Shown here: piece after piece, positions 60,462 through 64,000 of the stretch
How the letters are laid out: each line of letters starts with the position of its first letter
Numbering within the stretch: the first letter of the stretch is position 1
Assembly: GCA_003342815.1 (NCBI GenBank)
Contig: PTEX01000006.1
Coordinates: 1,495,338-1,559,337 of the forward strand
Length of the DNA stretch: 64,000 nucleotides
Origin: Eudromia elegans
Taxonomy: Eukaryota; Chordata; Aves; Tinamiformes; Tinamidae
Reading direction: 5' to 3'
The notes under the pieces: generated by a model
Told to the model about the DNA's origin: nothing
The model's input: the letters and a program-made list of their open reading frames with translations, nothing else
Database searches by the model: none
Made by a program: the position numbers and the translations under genes

Positions 60462-63400
60462 CTAGAGGAAAAATTAATAATTAGTATTTTCAGTATGAAC
60501 AACTGTAGTCACGTAACAAGGTGGATGGGTCTAGTAACAGAAGTGGAAAACAAAAACAGCACAAAAAGTTTCTCTGGAAAATTGTGTGCTTGTATTCTGT
60601 TTTAATCTAGAAACATTTGCAATTAACGTTTGAAGGATAATTTAGTTCTACAGTAACATACTAAACAGGAAAGTGGAAAAAAACCAGTATTTTAAGGCAA
60701 CTAAAAGAGAAGTTAATTTAATCTTTTGACCTAAGACCATAATGGATATTACATATATACACACACACATTATATACCACATCACATTATAGTAGGTAAT
60801 ACATTATAGCAGAATTTACAATACTAGATATTACTCTGATAGAGAGCAGTGTGCCTACAGAACACGTATTTACAGAATATAATTACAGTACACAATATGC
60901 AACAGTGACTGTGAATCACAATTTGTGAAGATGCTTTTAAAAGCACAAATCTCATGGCAAATTGAAAGCAGTGCCACACAAAATTTTCAAGAACTAAGTT
61001 CAGCTTTGAAAATTCACTGAATGTTTGAACCATTTGGATCACTGCTTTGTTAGATATGAGAAAAAGTATCACTTTTGCATGCTAACAAAGACCCATGAAC
61101 TGTACCACAGTGATTTGGAAAAAAATACTCCTTTACACTGCTTTTTGTCTTCTCAATCAGTCCTTCACAGAAATGCTAAAGAACAACACAAAAGTTTAAC
61201 AAAATAACCAGAAGAGAAATTCGGCACCACAGTAACTAGCGAAGATAAAAAATGAATATGCAGCAGAGCTGAACCTCAATGCCCTGCAATGCAATTTGAA
61301 TCCAAGTTGGATTAGAACAGGAAGGGGAACTCTTCCCAAAATTATGTGCCAGTTGGTGTTTTTCCTTCCTAAATTAGGGGCAAAGCACACCAGAAGAACC
61401 CGGCAGGAGCCAGGGGGATGGTGCTCGCACAGCAGCAAGCTGCTGTAACTAGAGCTGGCACAAGGCAAGGCTCTCAACTGCCCTTGAACTTTTGGCTCAG
61501 GCAGAAACACGGCTCCTCGCTGTGCCACAGCTCCCCTTTCCTTCTCTATCTCTTGGAGCCGTCTCTGTCTTCTCATCAAGCTTGCGGTTAGAAATATACG
61601 GAATAAAGGATGCCCAGAAAGAAACCAAACTTACTGCCCTCCATTCAAGAGCAGAAATGCGCAGACGGAGGGAACATCATGATGGAGGGGGGAAGAGCAA
61701 AGCAGCATTCAGTGTTTGGGTACATCAGGGAATTTTATAATGGGTATGGGGTTTTCTGAAATGGAAATTCAAGATGCATTTTGAGCCATTCGAGATGCAA
61801 CATATGGTGAGAGGGCATCAAGAGGCTAAGAACATTTTTGTTTGGGGAATCTTTTCTTCTAATGCATGCTATTGAAATTAAAGATCACTGTATTTCCTGA
61901 GGTGAAATTCCACTACAAAATCTTGAGAAATCGCTTCAAAACAAAACATTAAGCAATAGGTATTTTTATATTTGCAGCTCTGTATGAAACCAAGGAAGAT
62001 TTTATCTCTACCTTTATGCCTGTTGAACTGTTCTCACCTAGGTAACAAACTTATTTACTTTCTGTAATCCTTTAAAACTGGATGCAGAGTGACCTCTGCC
62101 CTTTTCAATAGAGAATAAATAATATTATTTCAAAATGATCTGGTGTCTCAAGGCTAACCTTGCCACAGAGCATGGCTGGTTTTGCTTGTTAAATGCATCC
62201 TGCTCAGAGACCAAATTACATTTGTGTCTGAGCTTTACCAATTCTGATGAATTTTGAAAGATTTATACATTTCTCTGGCCCATGAATTCTTAAGGCATTG
62301 GGTTTGACACAAGCCCCCTGTTACCTCTGTGCGCTGGCGCCGGGTGAACAAAGAAGTCTCCCACCCTGGCAAACAATTTCAGCCCTGGAGACAAAGCCAT
62401 GGTACATACCTCAGTTTTCTGAATGACAGACTTGCGTGATTGCTCGGTGCACCAAACGTAGCATTAAATGCAAGATGAACCTAGAGAATTCCTATCTGTA
62501 TGAACACCGAAAGTACAATGTGTTAACACTGACTTTGAGGGCTTGCAGTGATGAGAACAGGGAACAAATTCAGGCTCCATGATAAGGTCTCCAAACCCCA
62601 AGCTACAGGAGCCTGCCTCCAAGAATATTACTAATAAGCTTGGGAAAGAAAATCCTGTTTTACTAAGCATAGTTAATGAAGCAGCAAATTGCCTTCTGAA
62701 GGAGAGATTCTGCTCTCGGTACAAAAATCTGGAAAAGTTTCAAGCACAGAGTGCTGGGGCCAGCATTAGAAGAATGCAAGTCCACCTACACCAGCACGGT
62801 GCAACATCAGCTGTGATATTCTGTGTGAGGATATTAGTAGAATTAAAATCAACTTTGCTTTCACCATTCACAATAACAACACTCGAGACATTCCTCCTAC
62901 AGGGCTGGAATGCAGGAGTTATTAAAGCAGTCCAGAAGGGAAAAGAAAGAGGAGTTGAGACACTGTGAGCAACTTGGCCAAATTGCTTCCACTCAGCTTA
63001 TTTTTCTCCCTCTTAAATTTGACTTCTTTTTCAATGGAAGGAAAGGAAATAAAAAAGGAGAAGGAAAAAAAGACAATAGATTTCTTCAAGTCAGACTTGG
63101 AGCCTGAAAGGATTCTGAGCAATTTTGTCTTAGCAGGAAACCTCATTTTCCTGGATATCGGCTAACACATGCCTCTAATGAACAGAAGGGTCCATATATT
63201 TACTTTTTGGTAGTGATTCCAACCACCTTGGAAACAGCAAAACATAGTTTTATCTTTTAGATTAATTTTGACAAATATGGACATTTTGTCAGAGGAAATA
63301 ACTTTTGATAAGTCACAACTTGACTTGAACTTTAACAAAAGCACATTTACAATGAAGATTCTTCATTCTACGAGGGTAAGCAGACTACAAAAATTAGTGT

Positions 63401-64000
63401 ACTAGAGAGAGGAGCTTAAAGGAGAGTATTTCCAAGTGCCAGATTAAGTATGGTGAAGCTGACCCTCGGTACTCCGCAGGGAACAGGAGGACATACACTC
63501 CTTGGCAGGGTGTCTCCTTGGGTGACTCAAAATACCCAACTTCGGCTTATTCTCTTATCCTCCCCTAACAGATTGTACGTTTCTCCCTTTCTGTAATTTG
63601 AGGGCAGACTCTCATCACACATCTTTGTGGGTGCATCCTAGAGATGGAAGCATAAAAACGTCCTGGAACTTAGTCCAGTTGGAAACATGAGAACAGTATC
63701 TGAAGCCCTTCCTTAGAAATATTCCCGATACTGAAGAGGTAGGAACTATCCCAAAAGAACATTTAACCAAACATAAACAGCAAAAGTCTGCTTCAGAATT
63801 AGATATACTGAGAGAATTTCCATAAAGTGAAACTGAACTAGACCTTTGAAAAGACATCAAGAAAAGCCAGGTAGATAACAAGGACAAGATAAGCAGGGTC
63901 AAAACACAGCAAGGATATGGTAGAGATGAAAGTTAATCTGACATCCAAAATTAAATAGTCTATTTTAGATTTCAGTATACCGGCTGAAAAAAAGGAAGAT
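60462..64000 (-). other. MARK3: MARK3 intron, 5' part outside window
   Basis: It is the sequence upstream of the VAIK exon on the - strand. I looked for the exon encoding the glycine-rich loop (IGKGNFAKV) and did not find it, so this is intron up to the window end. A CA/TA repeat lies near 60752-60776 (in the intron downstream boundary it is about 290 bp from the VAIK exon). Open frames near 62579-62968 resemble no protein that I know. Confidence 0.75.

Noticed and set aside
62464..62968. A 129-codon frame and its antisense partner as a nested gene
   Set aside because: There is no recognisable domain, no codon pattern and no splice or poly(A) context. It is most likely a chance frame in intron sequence.
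60462..64000. The MARK3 glycine-rich-loop exon within the window
   Set aside because: No minus-strand segment encoding IGKGNFAKV or a similar motif with splice borders was found, so the exon must lie beyond 64000.

Overview
This window is vertebrate nuclear DNA, most likely from a bird. It holds the 3' end of one gene and most of a second, each recognised from its own split reading frame. Two CR1-type LINE fragments, one ending in the ATTCTATG tail repeats typical of bird CR1, support Aves. The creatine kinase residues differ at several positions from chicken CKB as I remember it, so I infer a bird other than chicken; the species is not resolved.

Layout. Positions 1-3020 carry the last three coding exons and 3' UTR of CKB (brain-type creatine kinase) on the + strand. 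These encode residues 218-381, including the catalytic Glu232 and the reactive Cys283. Positions about 3021-19760 are intergenic. A GC-rich, CpG-rich block of about 12 kb (5.0-16.9 kb) contains two minisatellites and no gene I can support. From 22128 leftwards lies the 3' UTR of MARK3, and from 22129 to 60461 its coding exons, on the - strand. Seventeen exons give a continuous frame of 2,184 nt (727 residues plus stop), from the VAIK lysine of the kinase N-lobe to the C-terminal KA1 domain. The first exons (N-terminus and glycine-rich loop) lie beyond 64000. Every junction has AG/GT borders and the phases agree throughout. CKB and MARK3 are therefore convergent neighbours, the same arrangement I recall from human 14q32.

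How the genes work. CKB buffers ATP through phosphocreatine. MARK3 (Par-1/C-TAK1) is an LKB1-activated kinase that phosphorylates microtubule-associated proteins and Cdc25C. They share a location, not a pathway.

The most interesting signals are in MARK3 splicing. An in-frame 165-nt exon (32236-32400) encodes a 55-residue Ser-rich insert that resembles an exon of the paralogue MARK1 and is absent from the human MARK3 reference protein as I remember it. A 27-nt microexon (28974-29000) is flanked by several GCAUG (Rbfox-type) motifs, and a 45-nt exon follows it. I found no tRNA, rRNA, CRISPR, prophage or novel multi-gene system. The long open frames in the GC-rich block look like products of base composition.
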